Source: Actinomycetes bacterium
Lineage (GTDB): Bacteria > Actinomycetota > Thermoleophilia > Solirubrobacterales > Solirubrobacteraceae
Length of the DNA stretch: 6,799 nucleotides
Assembly (NCBI GenBank): GCA_023429855.1
Contig: JAEZDB010000502.1
Coordinates: forward strand, 1-6,799
Direction of reading: 5' to 3'
Every line of letters begins with the position of its first letter. The first letter of the stretch is position 1. Shown one piece after another: positions 1 to 5,837 of the stretch. The translations under genes were made by a program, and so were the position numbers. Under the pieces are notes generated by a model. That model was not told the origin of the DNA. It searched no databases and saw nothing but the letters and a program-made list of their open reading frames with translations.

Positions 1-1365
1 GCCGCCCTGGCCGCCGCGGGGCGGTGCGCCGCCAACGCTAGGGCCAGGCTGCGGCGCAGGTGGCGCCGCGCGCACCACGCGGTCAACGATGCCCGGACCG
101 ACCTTGAGCCGATCGGCCGTGCGCTCGACGAGCTCTTCGCGCAGGACACCCTCCCCCAGCTCGGCGATCATCGGCGCGATCTTGGTGAGCGCCTCGTCGC
201 GCAGCTCGGCGCTAGAGAGATCCGAGTTCTTGAGAACGCGCTCGACCCTGAACCGGGAGAAGTGCATGGGCGAAGCCAGCGCGGCCTTGAGCTCTTCGCC
301 GCGGCCGTCCTGGACGAGCTCGGCGGGGTCGCGCCCGTCGGGCAGCTCGGCGACGCGCAGTTCCAAACGCGAACCGCGCGCGAGCCCCGCCGCCTTCTCC
401 ATCGCCGCCTCGCCGGCGCCGTCGGGATCGAGCGCGAGGACCAGCAGCGGCGCCAGCCGCGCCAATTCGGCCACCTGCTCCGGCGTCATCGCCGTGCCCA
501 TCAACGCAACCACGTGCTCGACGCCGATCTGCCGCAGCGCAATCACGTCGGTATAGCCCTCGACGAGCACCACCACGCCGGAGCGAGCTGCCGCCGGGCG
601 AGCTAGGTGCAGACCGAACAGCTGCCGCCCCTTGTGGAACAGCTCGTTCTCCGACGTATTGAGGTACTTCGGCTGCTGGTCGGGCGTCATCGCGCGGGCG
701 CCGAAGCCCCGTACGTGGCCGCGCGCGTCGCACAGCGGAAAGGTGATGCGCCCGCGAAAGCGGTCGTTCGGGAGGCCGCGGCCGCCCTTCTTCGGCAACG
801 CCAGGCCGGCGTCGATCAGCATCTTCGGATCGACCCCCGCCTTCGACGACGCCGTCACCAGCTTGTCCCAGGCGTTCGGCGCAAAGCCGACGCGAAACGC
901 CTTCAGCGCCTCCTCGGTCAGCCCGCGGCCAAGGAGGTACTCCCGCGCATCGGCGCCTTCGGCCGACGACCAGAGCGTGCGCTCGTAGAAGCCGGCAGCT
1001 CGCTCGACCAGCGCCAGCAGCTGCTGCTCGCGCTTGCGGCGTGCCGCCGCGCGCGGGTCGTCGTCGAGCACTTCGAGCTGGACGCCGTATCGCGCCGCCA
1101 GGAACTCGATGGCCCCCGTGAAGTCCGTGCCTTCGGTCTCCTGCACGAACGAAAAGGCGTCGCCCCCGGCCTGGCAGCCGAAGCAGTGGTAGAGCTTGCG
1201 TTCGGCGTCGACGCTCATCGACGGCGACCGCTCCTCGTGGAAGCAGCACCGCCCCATATAGCTCGCTGACCCGGACTTCTTGAGCTCCGTGCGCGTCTGC
1301 ACCAGGTCGACCATGTCCACGGCGTCTTTGACGCGCTGTTTGGACTCATCGGTGTAGCGGGGCAT
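1..1365 (-). CDS. dnaG: DNA primase DnaG (C-terminus cut by window edge)
   Basis: Synthesises the short RNA primers used by the replicative polymerase, working with the DnaB helicase at the fork. The frame is open from ATG at 1365 to the left edge (455 codons, no stop). The N-terminal CHC2 zinc finger has ligands C40, H43, C61 and C64 (CCFH, then YHCFGC and a following AGGDAF). The catalytic core follows, including a FRGRITFP segment and a PKYLN-like segment. The TOPRIM domain spans roughly residues 260-340, with the acidic EGYTD (E269) and DPDGAG (D313, D315) metal-binding motifs. The visible end is a Pro/Gly/Ala-rich linker. Full-length primases have about 600 residues, so the helicase-binding C-terminal domain should lie outside the window. 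The start has an AGGA box 6 nt upstream. The gene lies 87 nt after dgt on the same strand, a common actinobacterial order. One oddity is Cys in place of the usual Pro in CPFH. Confidence 0.97.
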   Translation of the reverse strand, partial: MPRYTDESKQRVKDAVDMVDLVQTRTELKKSGSASYMGRCCFHEERSPSMSVDAERKLYHCFGCQAGGDAFSFVQETEGTDFTGAIEFLAARYGVQLEVLDDDPRAAARRKREQQLLALVERAAGFYERTLWSSAEGADAREYLLGRGLTEEALKAFRVGFAPNAWDKLVTASSKAGVDPKMLIDAGLALPKKGGRGLPNDRFRGRITFPLCDARGHVRGFGARAMTPDQQPKYLNTSENELFHKGRQLFGLHLARPAAARSGVVVLVEGYTDVIALRQIGVEHVVALMGTAMTPEQVAELARLAPLLVLALDPDGAGEAAMEKAAGLARGSRLELRVAELPDGRDPAELVQDGRGEELKAALASPMHFSRFRVERVLKNSDLSSAELRDEALTKIAPMIAELGEGVLREELVERTADRLKVGPGIVDRVVRAAPPAPQPGPSVGGAPPRGGQGG

Positions 1366-1452
1366 CGGCAGTCCTACGTTACCGGCGCCAGGCATCGCGC
1401 ACGCCCCAGCGGAGCGGCTTCGGCCTCGGCGCGCTGCGGCCACCTCCAGGCG
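1366..1452 (-). promoter_or_regulatory. dgt-dnaG intergenic spacer with dnaG RBS and weak -10-like boxes
   Basis: This 87-nt GC-rich spacer lies between the dgt stop and the dnaG ATG. It ends in AGGA (1375-1372, minus strand), spaced 6 nt from the ATG, a usable ribosome binding site. Two overlapping TA-starting hexamers, TAACGT (1381-1376) and TAGGAC (1376-1371), could act as a -10 for a short or absent leader, but no -35 is seen. Read-through from recO-dgt is equally plausible. Confidence 0.4.
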
Positions 1453-2550
1453 TCACGCCGTGTCGAACGCCCGCGGCACCGTGAGGCCCACGAACGTCCG
1501 GACGGCGAACCCGTCGGTCATGCCGGCGACCCAGTCGATGATCCGAGACTCGACGGTCGTCTGGGCGGGCCACGGCGCCGGGAGCTGGTCGGGGTTCGCG
1601 TCGTAGTGCTCGAGCAGCCCGCCGAGCACGGACTCGATGCGGGAATGCTCCTGACGGGCAGTCTCGCCGAGGTAGACGGCGTCGAACATGAAGCGCCGCA
1701 GGGCGTCCATCGCCTCGCCCACTTCGGCGCCCTGCTCGATCCGTCCGCGGGCGGCCGAGGTCGCGACAAGATCGTCGACGAGGGTGTCGATGCGATCGGT
1801 GCCTGCGCTGCCGAGCACCTCGACGACGTCGGCGGGGAGCTCGCGCTCGTCGAGCACGCCGGCGCGGATTGCGTCGTCGACGTCGTGCGAGAGGTAGGCG
1901 ATGCGGTCGACGACCCGGACGATCGCGCCCTCGAGCGTGTTCGGCTGCGGTGCGCGGCCGCTGTGCGTCGCGATGCCGTCGACGACGCTGCGGCAGAGGT
2001 TCAGACCGGTGCCGCCGCGCTCGAGGCGCTCGACGATCCGGACGGAGTGCTCCCAGTGGCGGAAGCCGCCGGCGCCGCGGGCCGTCGACCAGCGATCGAG
2101 GACGTCCTCGCCGATGTGACCGAACGGCGGGTGGCCGAGGTCGTGCCCGACGCCGATCGCCTCGACGAGGTCTTCGTTGAGGCCCAGGGCCCTGGCCACG
2201 GTGCGGCCGATGCCGGTGACTTCGAGCGTGTGCGTGAGCCGGGTGCGGAAGTGATCGCCAGCGGGCGCCACGAACACCTGCGTCTTCTGCTTGAGCCGGC
2301 GAAACGCCTTGGAATGCACGATCCGGTCGCGGTCGCGCTGCAGCGGCGTGCGGCTCGGCGCCTCCGGCTCGGGAAACTCGCGGACCGCTGGGTACGTGTG
2401 GCAGGCGAGGTCCGACAGCGTGGCCGCTTCGCGCGCACGCTGGCGGTCGTGGAACCCGGTGGGATCGTGAAGCGGCACTACGGCCGACGGTACTGGCCTC
2501 AGCCCCAGATCTCGCGCGGTACGCAGAGTTGGTGCAGTGTCGCGGTGCAT
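1453..2550 (-). CDS. dgt: dGTPase-like dNTP triphosphohydrolase (HD superfamily)
   Basis: Hydrolyses dNTPs to deoxynucleoside plus tripolyphosphate in the cytoplasm, which adjusts the dNTP pool. Numbered from the ATG at 2550, the HD-domain metal ligands are H107 (in RLTHTLEVT), H136-D137 (GHDLGHPPFGH) and D215 (RVVDRIAYLSHD). The family segment DRDRIVHSKAFRRLKQKTQVF begins near residue 73. Total length is 365 residues, or 341 if translation begins at GTG 2478. The first 24 residues do not look like this family, and the ATG has no clear Shine-Dalgarno, so the GTG start is a serious alternative. The gene follows recO by 52 nt and precedes dnaG by 87 nt. It is probably co-transcribed with recO, because no strong promoter is visible between them. 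Substrate preference (dGTP or a broader range) cannot be read from the sequence. The symbol reflects family membership. Confidence 0.95.
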   Translation of the reverse strand: MHRDTAPTLRTARDLGLRPVPSAVVPLHDPTGFHDRQRAREAATLSDLACHTYPAVREFPEPEAPSRTPLQRDRDRIVHSKAFRRLKQKTQVFVAPAGDHFRTRLTHTLEVTGIGRTVARALGLNEDLVEAIGVGHDLGHPPFGHIGEDVLDRWSTARGAGGFRHWEHSVRIVERLERGGTGLNLCRSVVDGIATHSGRAPQPNTLEGAIVRVVDRIAYLSHDVDDAIRAGVLDERELPADVVEVLGSAGTDRIDTLVDDLVATSAARGRIEQGAEVGEAMDALRRFMFDAVYLGETARQEHSRIESVLGGLLEHYDANPDQLPAPWPAQTTVESRIIDWVAGMTDGFAVRTFVGLTVPRAFDTA

Positions 2551-2602
2551 ACCGCTGAGTTCGGCGCTGTTTCGCGCGTTCCTTGTGTGCGATCGGCGTG
2601 GT

Positions 2603-3331
2603 CTACGCCTCGATGCGCAGCGTGCGCAGCCGGGCCCCGAGGTGGTGTTCGGCCAGGTCGGTGATCGCCCGGTCGACCTGCCGCGCGACGATCACCTCCG
2701 ACTCCAGCGCCTCCGCCAGCGGCGCGCCGAGCATCGCGCGCATCACGTCGGGCACCTCAGGACGGATCGCGAAACCGCGTTCGCCGAGACAGGGCTTGCA
2801 GACGAGCCCGCCTTCGGAGCCCGAGAAGCCGACCAGCGGCGGCGGGCTACCGCAGCGCGCGCACTCCGCCAGCTGCGGCGTGAGGCCCGCACCGACGAGC
2901 AGCTTCACGCGGAACGCGAGTTGGCGGCCCGTCGTGGCCGCCGTCAGGTCGCGGTCGAGCTGCCCGAGGTAGTTGACGAGCAGGTGGAAGACCGGCGGGT
3001 GCGGTTCTCCGTCGCCGAACAGCCGACCGACGTCGTCGCAGGCGTGCAGCGCCGCATCGATCGCGTCGAGCCGCTCGCGCAGTCGCGGCAGCGCAGCGAT
3101 CGTCGAGACGCCGGTGACGGTCGCGATGTCGCCCCGGCCCTCTTGCAGCTGGAGCTCGACGTGCGACGGCGGCTCCAGCCGGCCGCCGAGCTTGCTCTTG
3201 GGGCGCCTCGCCCCTCGCGCGATCACCGACCTGCGGCCGTGCTCGGGCGTGAAGACGTGCAGGATCCGGTCGGCCTCGCCGTACTTCATCGCGCGCAGGA
3301 CGACCGCCTCGGTCTGGAGTGGTCCGGCCAC
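2603..3331 (-). CDS. recO: DNA repair protein RecO
   Basis: Helps load RecA onto SSB-coated single-stranded DNA in the RecFOR recombinational repair pathway and anneals complementary strands. The 242-residue product matches the family's usual length of about 240. The N-terminal OB-fold segment contains QTEAVVLRAMKYGEADRIL (residues 6-24), typical of RecO. A helical middle follows, with a four-cysteine zinc site at C157, C160, C178 and C181 (CARC, then CKPC). The start is GTG at 3331. An in-frame TAG 12 nt upstream rules out a longer form. GAGGG sits only 1 nt from the GTG, too close for normal Shine-Dalgarno use, so the message may be leaderless. The gene heads a likely recO-dgt-dnaG run and diverges from the glutaredoxin gene. 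Confidence 0.96.
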   Translation of the reverse strand: MAGPLQTEAVVLRAMKYGEADRILHVFTPEHGRRSVIARGARRPKSKLGGRLEPPSHVELQLQEGRGDIATVTGVSTIAALPRLRERLDAIDAALHACDDVGRLFGDGEPHPPVFHLLVNYLGQLDRDLTAATTGRQLAFRVKLLVGAGLTPQLAECARCGSPPPLVGFSGSEGGLVCKPCLGERGFAIRPEVPDVMRAMLGAPLAEALESEVIVARQVDRAITDLAEHHLGARLRTLRIEA

Positions 3332-3430
3332 GCCCTCACGCTAGCGACGCCCGCGGTCGCCAGCGCGACCCCGATCAGTCCGGACGCACCCGCAGCCAGG
3401 CGGCCCGGCATACCCCGCTAGCCTGAGGGA
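3332..3430. promoter_or_regulatory. Divergent recO/glutaredoxin intergenic region with mirrored start-proximal boxes
   Basis: This 99-bp gap separates the divergent recO and glutaredoxin starts. Each end carries nearly the same box directly before the start codon: CGCTAGCGTGAGGGC then GTG for recO (minus strand, from 3346), and CGCTAGCCTGAGGGA then ATG for glutaredoxin (3416-3430). The two are inverted relative to each other and agree at 13 of 15 positions. Inside each is a TANNNT hexamer (TAGCGT at 3338-3343 minus, TAGCCT at 3419-3424 plus) exactly 6 nt before the start codon. This is the geometry expected for a -10 element driving a leaderless transcript. No convincing -35 element is seen on either side. 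The sequence match is seen; promoter function is inferred. Confidence 0.6.
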
Positions 3431-3685
3431 ATGGCCGAAGTCGTCGTCTACTCCAAGGTTCCTTGCCCGTACTGCGTGCAGGTCGAGCGTCTGCTCCAGG
3501 CACGCGAAATCCCGTACGAGAAGATCGACCTCACGGGCGATGTCGCCGCTATCTCCGAGCTCAGCGCCAAGACCGGCATGTTCACGCTGCCGCAGGTCTT
3601 CGTCGACGGCATGCTCGTGGGCGGCTACACCGAGACCGCCGCCGCCGACAAGTCCGGCGAGCTGGCGAAGCTCGTCGCGGCCTAG
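3431..3685 (+). CDS. Glutaredoxin (Grx3-like, CPYC)
   Basis: Small cytoplasmic thiol-disulfide oxidoreductase that reduces protein disulfides or mixed disulfides using a low-molecular-weight thiol. The 84-residue product is a single thioredoxin-fold domain of typical glutaredoxin length. The dithiol active site is C12-P-Y-C15, and the cis-proline loop is TLPQVFVDG with P54. The GG motif (G64-G65-Y66) is followed by TET rather than the usual acidic pair that contacts glutathione. Many actinobacteria use mycothiol instead of glutathione, so the physiological thiol is uncertain, and a mycoredoxin-like role is an alternative. The start is ATG at 3431, preceded at 6 nt by a TAGCCT box. This is the only plus-strand gene in the window. 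It diverges from recO and ends tail to tail with the membrane-protein gene, sharing a CTAG. Confidence 0.93.
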   Translation: MAEVVVYSKVPCPYCVQVERLLQAREIPYEKIDLTGDVAAISELSAKTGMFTLPQVFVDGMLVGGYTETAAADKSGELAKLVAA

Positions 3686-4092
3686 GCAGCTCGACGCTGG
3701 GGATGGCGCTCGAGCCATCCCTCCCACGCGAAGTTGCCGATCCACAGGCCGGCGTAGATGAGCAGCACGAGCATGAGCGTGGTGTCGTCTTCACCCCTGG
3801 CGACGGAGACGACGCCCCAGATCGCGAGCACGTAGATCAGCATCTCGCCGGTGCGATACGTCGCTGCGCGGTAGACCGAGCGCTCGCGTTCGTCGCCTAC
3901 GCCGGTGAGCAGCCCGGGCAGACTCGAGCCGCGGCGCCTGGCGTACTTGAAGAGGCCGGCCCCGCTGAGCAAGAGCGCGGCGCAGGCCAACCCGAGGACG
4001 GGTTCGCCCCCGTACCACGCGGCGGCCATCACGGCGACGGCGAACACGACCTGGAACGCCATCCAGAGCTTCGGGGAGCGTTGATGGATCAT
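3682..4092 (-). CDS. Small multi-pass membrane protein partnered with the Xre repressor
   Basis: The 136-residue protein has four predicted hydrophobic segments: roughly residues 10-28, 31-48, 80-98 and 103-121. A cytoplasmic-type basic stretch (KYARRRG, about 49-55) and a charged DERERSVYRAATYRTGEM region (67-84) lie between the two pairs. This architecture, a DER motif between TM pairs and an upstream small Xre regulator, resembles the DUF2178-type membrane proteins, but the family call is from memory of pattern only. No catalytic motif is visible, and the function is unknown. The ATG overlaps the repressor's TGA as ATGA, and a strong GAAGGAG lies 7 nt upstream inside the repressor gene, so the two are translated as a pair. 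Its TAG stop overlaps the stop of the convergent glutaredoxin gene. Confidence 0.85.
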   Translation of the reverse strand: MIHQRSPKLWMAFQVVFAVAVMAAAWYGGEPVLGLACAALLLSGAGLFKYARRRGSSLPGLLTGVGDERERSVYRAATYRTGEMLIYVLAIWGVVSVARGEDDTTLMLVLLIYAGLWIGNFAWEGWLERHPQRRAA

Positions 4093-4298
4093 GGGGCGAC
4101 TCCTTCGTCGCTTGGGTCGAACAGATCCTCGACGCGCAGCTCGAAGAAGCGCGCGAGGGCAAACGCCAACGGGAGCGACGGCAGGTACCGCCCCGTCTCG
4201 ATCGCGTTGATGGTCTGACGGGAGACGTCGACCGCCGCACCCAGCGCAGCCTGCGAGAGACCGCGCGCGGTGCGCTGCGTTTTGACGTCGTTCTTCAC
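4089..4298 (-). CDS. Short Xre/Cro-CI-type helix-turn-helix regulator
   Basis: This 69-residue DNA-binding protein is almost entirely one HTH_3 domain. The pattern is QRTARGLSQAALGAAVDVSRQTINAIETGRYLPS, with the turn-flanking helix at about 15-22 and the recognition helix at about 26-34 (SRQTINAIE). The tail ELRVEDLFDPSDE is typical of small YozG-like regulators. GTG 4298 is chosen as start because it puts the family's MKNDVKTQR-like opening at residue 1 and lies 7 nt after a -10-like TAGCTT. An upstream TTG at 4334 would add 12 unrelated residues encoded by promoter DNA. The gene overlaps the downstream membrane-protein gene by 4 nt. A nested inverted repeat over its promoter suggests dimeric binding and autorepression. 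That is inferred from position and symmetry. Confidence 0.9.
   Translation of the reverse strand: MKNDVKTQRTARGLSQAALGAAVDVSRQTINAIETGRYLPSLPLAFALARFFELRVEDLFDPSDEGVAP
4093..4106 (-). promoter_or_regulatory. Strong ribosome binding site for the membrane protein
   Basis: GAAGGAG (4106-4100 on the minus strand) stands 7 nt before the ATG at 4092, inside the end of the repressor gene. It is the best Shine-Dalgarno match in the window. It shows that the ATGA overlap is a true start site and not chance. Confidence 0.75.
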
Positions 4299-4301
4299 GG
4301 G

Positions 4302-4346
4302 TGTAAAGCTACCTTGACATCTCGCGGGTGTCAACGTCGCTTTACA
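4302..4346. promoter_or_regulatory. Nested inverted-repeat operator for the Xre cassette
   Basis: A 45-bp perfect dyad centred on 4324. The outer arms TGTAAAGC (4302-4309) and GCTTTACA (4339-4346) are exact, as are the inner arms TTGACA (4314-4319) and TGTCAA (4329-4334). The spacing is symmetric (8-4-6-9-6-4-8). Each half is also a near-palindrome: TGTAAAGCTACCTTGACA and TGTCAACGTCGCTTTACA. It can therefore be read as two 18-bp operators of the type TGTMAAG-N4-CTTKACA, 27 bp apart. One overlaps the -10 element and the other the -35 element of the promoter for the repressor gene. The symmetry is seen directly. Binding by the adjacent repressor is inferred. Confidence 0.75.
4306..4334 (-). promoter_or_regulatory. 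Sigma70-type promoter of the Xre/membrane-protein operon
   Basis: On the minus strand, TTGACA (4334-4329, perfect -35) is followed after exactly 17 nt by TAGCTT (4311-4306, -10). Seven nt then lead to the GTG at 4298, so transcription would begin at or within a base or two of the start codon, giving a leaderless repressor message. It is the only consensus -35/-10 pair found in the window. Confidence 0.7.
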
Positions 4347-4391
4347 TCGTGAGGTGGCTCGTGGCTCGAAGCCGGCGCGCCCGGCGGTGCC

Positions 4392-5252
4392 TCAGCCCTT
4401 GCGCCGCGCCGACCTCGGCAGGCGACGCGGCGGCGGCTGGCAGACCTCGCACACGTAGGTGCCGCGGCCGGCGACGACGAGCTTGACGATCGTGTTGCCG
4501 CAGTCCGGGCACTCAAGCCCTTCGCGGCGGTGCACGAGGAACTCGTGCTGGAAGCTGCCGACGGCGCCGTCGAGGTGGCGGAAGTCGTCGATCGAGGCGC
4601 CGCCGGAGTCGATGCCGAGCTGCAGCGCTTCGACGATGCCAGCGCGGAGCGGGCCGATCTGCGCCGGTTTGATCTGGCGTCCGGGCCGTGCCGGGTGGAT
4701 GCCTGCGCGGAACAGCGCTTCGTCGGCGTAGATGTTGCCGATGCCGGCGATCCGCTTCTGATCGAGCAGCAGGCCCTTGACGGGAGCGTCGCGGTCCCTC
4801 AGGGCGGTCCGGAGGACCTCGTCGGTGAAGACATCGGGGTCGAGCGGCTCCGGGCCGAGCCGCTCGTCGAGGTAGGCGTCGGCGGCAGCACGGTCGGGCA
4901 GCAGCAGCCCGGTGCCGAAGCGCCGCGGGTCGCAGAAGGCGATCGAGTGTTCGTCGCCCAAGAAGATCCGCACCCGCTCGTAGGGCGCGTCGTTCGGAGC
5001 GTCCCAGAGGATGATGCCCGTCATCCGCAGGTGCATCAGCAGCTGCTGCCCGTCGCCGAGCGCGGTAATGAGGTGCTTGCCGCGGCGCTGCAGGGCCATC
5101 ACAGTCCGGCCGATCAGCCGCTCCTCTAGCTCGCCTGGGTCGTGCGGCGCGCACCAGCGGGCGTCGTCGATGCGGACGGCCGTGATCTCGCGCCCTTCGA
5201 CGTGCGGCGCGAGTTGGCGCCGGACCGTCTCGACCTCGGGGAGCTCTGGCAC
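4392..5252 (-). CDS. mutM: Formamidopyrimidine-DNA glycosylase (Fpg/MutM)
   Basis: Bifunctional base-excision repair enzyme that removes 8-oxoguanine and formamidopyrimidines and cleaves the abasic site by beta,delta-elimination. The 286-residue product is near the family's usual length of about 270-290. The N-terminus PELPEVETV supplies the catalytic Pro2 nucleophile and Glu3, and Glu6 and Lys59 (QRRGKHL) are present. M73, R111 and F112 (MHLRMTG, DPRRFG) fit the void-filling triad. The IGNIYADEALF helix-two-turn-helix region is at 171-181. A C-terminal zinc finger uses C248, C251, C268 and C271, with R263 in its hairpin. The start must be GTG at 5252 because Pro2 has to become the N-terminus. 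There is no Shine-Dalgarno, and the upstream lipoprotein stop is only 9 nt away, which suggests translational coupling. A basic PPPRRLPRSARRKG tail follows the finger. Confidence 0.97.
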   Translation of the reverse strand: MPELPEVETVRRQLAPHVEGREITAVRIDDARWCAPHDPGELEERLIGRTVMALQRRGKHLITALGDGQQLLMHLRMTGIILWDAPNDAPYERVRIFLGDEHSIAFCDPRRFGTGLLLPDRAAADAYLDERLGPEPLDPDVFTDEVLRTALRDRDAPVKGLLLDQKRIAGIGNIYADEALFRAGIHPARPGRQIKPAQIGPLRAGIVEALQLGIDSGGASIDDFRHLDGAVGSFQHEFLVHRREGLECPDCGNTIVKLVVAGRGTYVCEVCQPPPRRLPRSARRKG

Positions 5253-5261
5253 GCGCCGGCG

Positions 5262-5837
5262 CTACGAGTTGGCGAGGCTCAGCGAGTCGAGCACCGGCGT
5301 GCAGATCGTCTCGTTGAACTGTGCTGAGTCAGCGAGCGGGCCGATGCAGTCGACGACCGTCTCGTAGCCGTTGGCGTAGCCGTGGAGGCTGCGGATCGAG
5401 CGCTTGGCGCCCGCCATGGTGCCGGTGCCGGCGAGCTCGACCGCGGGCTCGGGGATGCGGCGCAGCAGCGCCGCGCTCAGCTCGAACTGCGGGTCGCGCG
5501 TCTTCACGGCGGCCTTCAGGCTGCGGCGCGTGTTGACGAGGTCCTTCTTCGTGCTCGGCAGCGGCTCGGCGCGCGGGTAGCGCCATACGACGATTGCACC
5601 CTGGCCCGACGTCGCGCGGACCAGCTCGGGGCCGCCTTCTGGCCCCGGAGTGATCGTCCACGAGGCGGGCAGGTCGATCGAACCGGTGTCGGGGAAGGCG
5701 AACGGCTCGCCGCTGGGGTCGAGCGCAGGACGCCCGACGCTGGGCGAGGCCGCCGGGCCGTCGCCGCAGGCCGCGACCGCGGCGGTCGTGAGCAGCAGTG
5801 CGGAGGTGAGCAGGACGCGGCGCACGCCGACCATCAT
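5262..5837 (-). CDS. Putative exported lipoprotein, function unknown
   Basis: The 191-residue protein has a lipoprotein signal peptide: basic MMVGVRR, a hydrophobic stretch over residues 8-20, and the lipobox V21-A22-A23-C24, which would be cleaved and lipidated at C24. A Pro/Ser/Gly-rich spacer follows to about residue 45. The globular part, about 46-190, contains IDLPASWTI, an IVVWRYPR strand, a conserved-looking TRDPQFEL segment, and two cysteines (C164 and C179) that could form a disulfide outside the cell. The layout recalls small PsbP/Mog1-like extracytoplasmic domains, but this is a weak impression, not an identification. The ATG overlaps the xerD TGA in ATGATGG. A second in-frame ATG is directly next to it, so the start could be one codon later. 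It sits between two DNA-processing genes with no evident functional link. Confidence 0.88.
   Translation of the reverse strand: MMVGVRRVLLTSALLLTTAAVAACGDGPAASPSVGRPALDPSGEPFAFPDTGSIDLPASWTITPGPEGGPELVRATSGQGAIVVWRYPRAEPLPSTKKDLVNTRRSLKAAVKTRDPQFELSAALLRRIPEPAVELAGTGTMAGAKRSIRSLHGYANGYETVVDCIGPLADSAQFNETICTPVLDSLSLANS

Noticed and set aside
212..1249. Long minus-strand frame of 345 codons inside dnaG
   Set aside because: It overlaps dnaG in another frame, and its translation is a low-complexity Arg/Ala/Gly-rich string with no recognisable domain. It is a GC-driven shadow.
1606..2664. Plus-strand frame of 352 codons opposite dgt
   Set aside because: It lies antisense to a dgt gene with all HD motifs intact. 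The translation is Arg/Ala/Asp-rich without known motifs, as expected from codon bias in GC-rich DNA.
3341..3745. Minus-strand frame of 134 codons covering the glutaredoxin gene
   Set aside because: It is antisense to a clear CPYC glutaredoxin, overlaps the membrane-protein end, and shows no domain.
4299..4334. TTG at 4334 as start of the Xre regulator
   Set aside because: It would translate the -35, spacer and -10 elements into 12 residues unlike the family. GTG 4298 gives the expected N-terminus.
4347..4391. Short GC hairpins after mutM as an intrinsic terminator
   Set aside because: The stems are only 4-5 bp (GCCGG/CCGGC, GGCT/AGCC) with no T-run, which is not above what GC-rich DNA gives by chance.
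4348..4480. Possible plus-strand transcript from the symmetric operator (TTGACA, 17 nt, TCGCTT, then GTG at 4348)
   Set aside because: The -10 is poor, and the frame of roughly 45 codons that follows is antisense to the end of mutM with no sensible product. The similarity follows from the dyad symmetry.
5253..5264. TAGCGC hexamer 6 nt before the mutM GTG, resembling the recO box
   Set aside because: The final T of TANNNT is missing, there is no -35, and the TAG is explained by the lipoprotein stop codon. Coupled translation from upstream is simpler.
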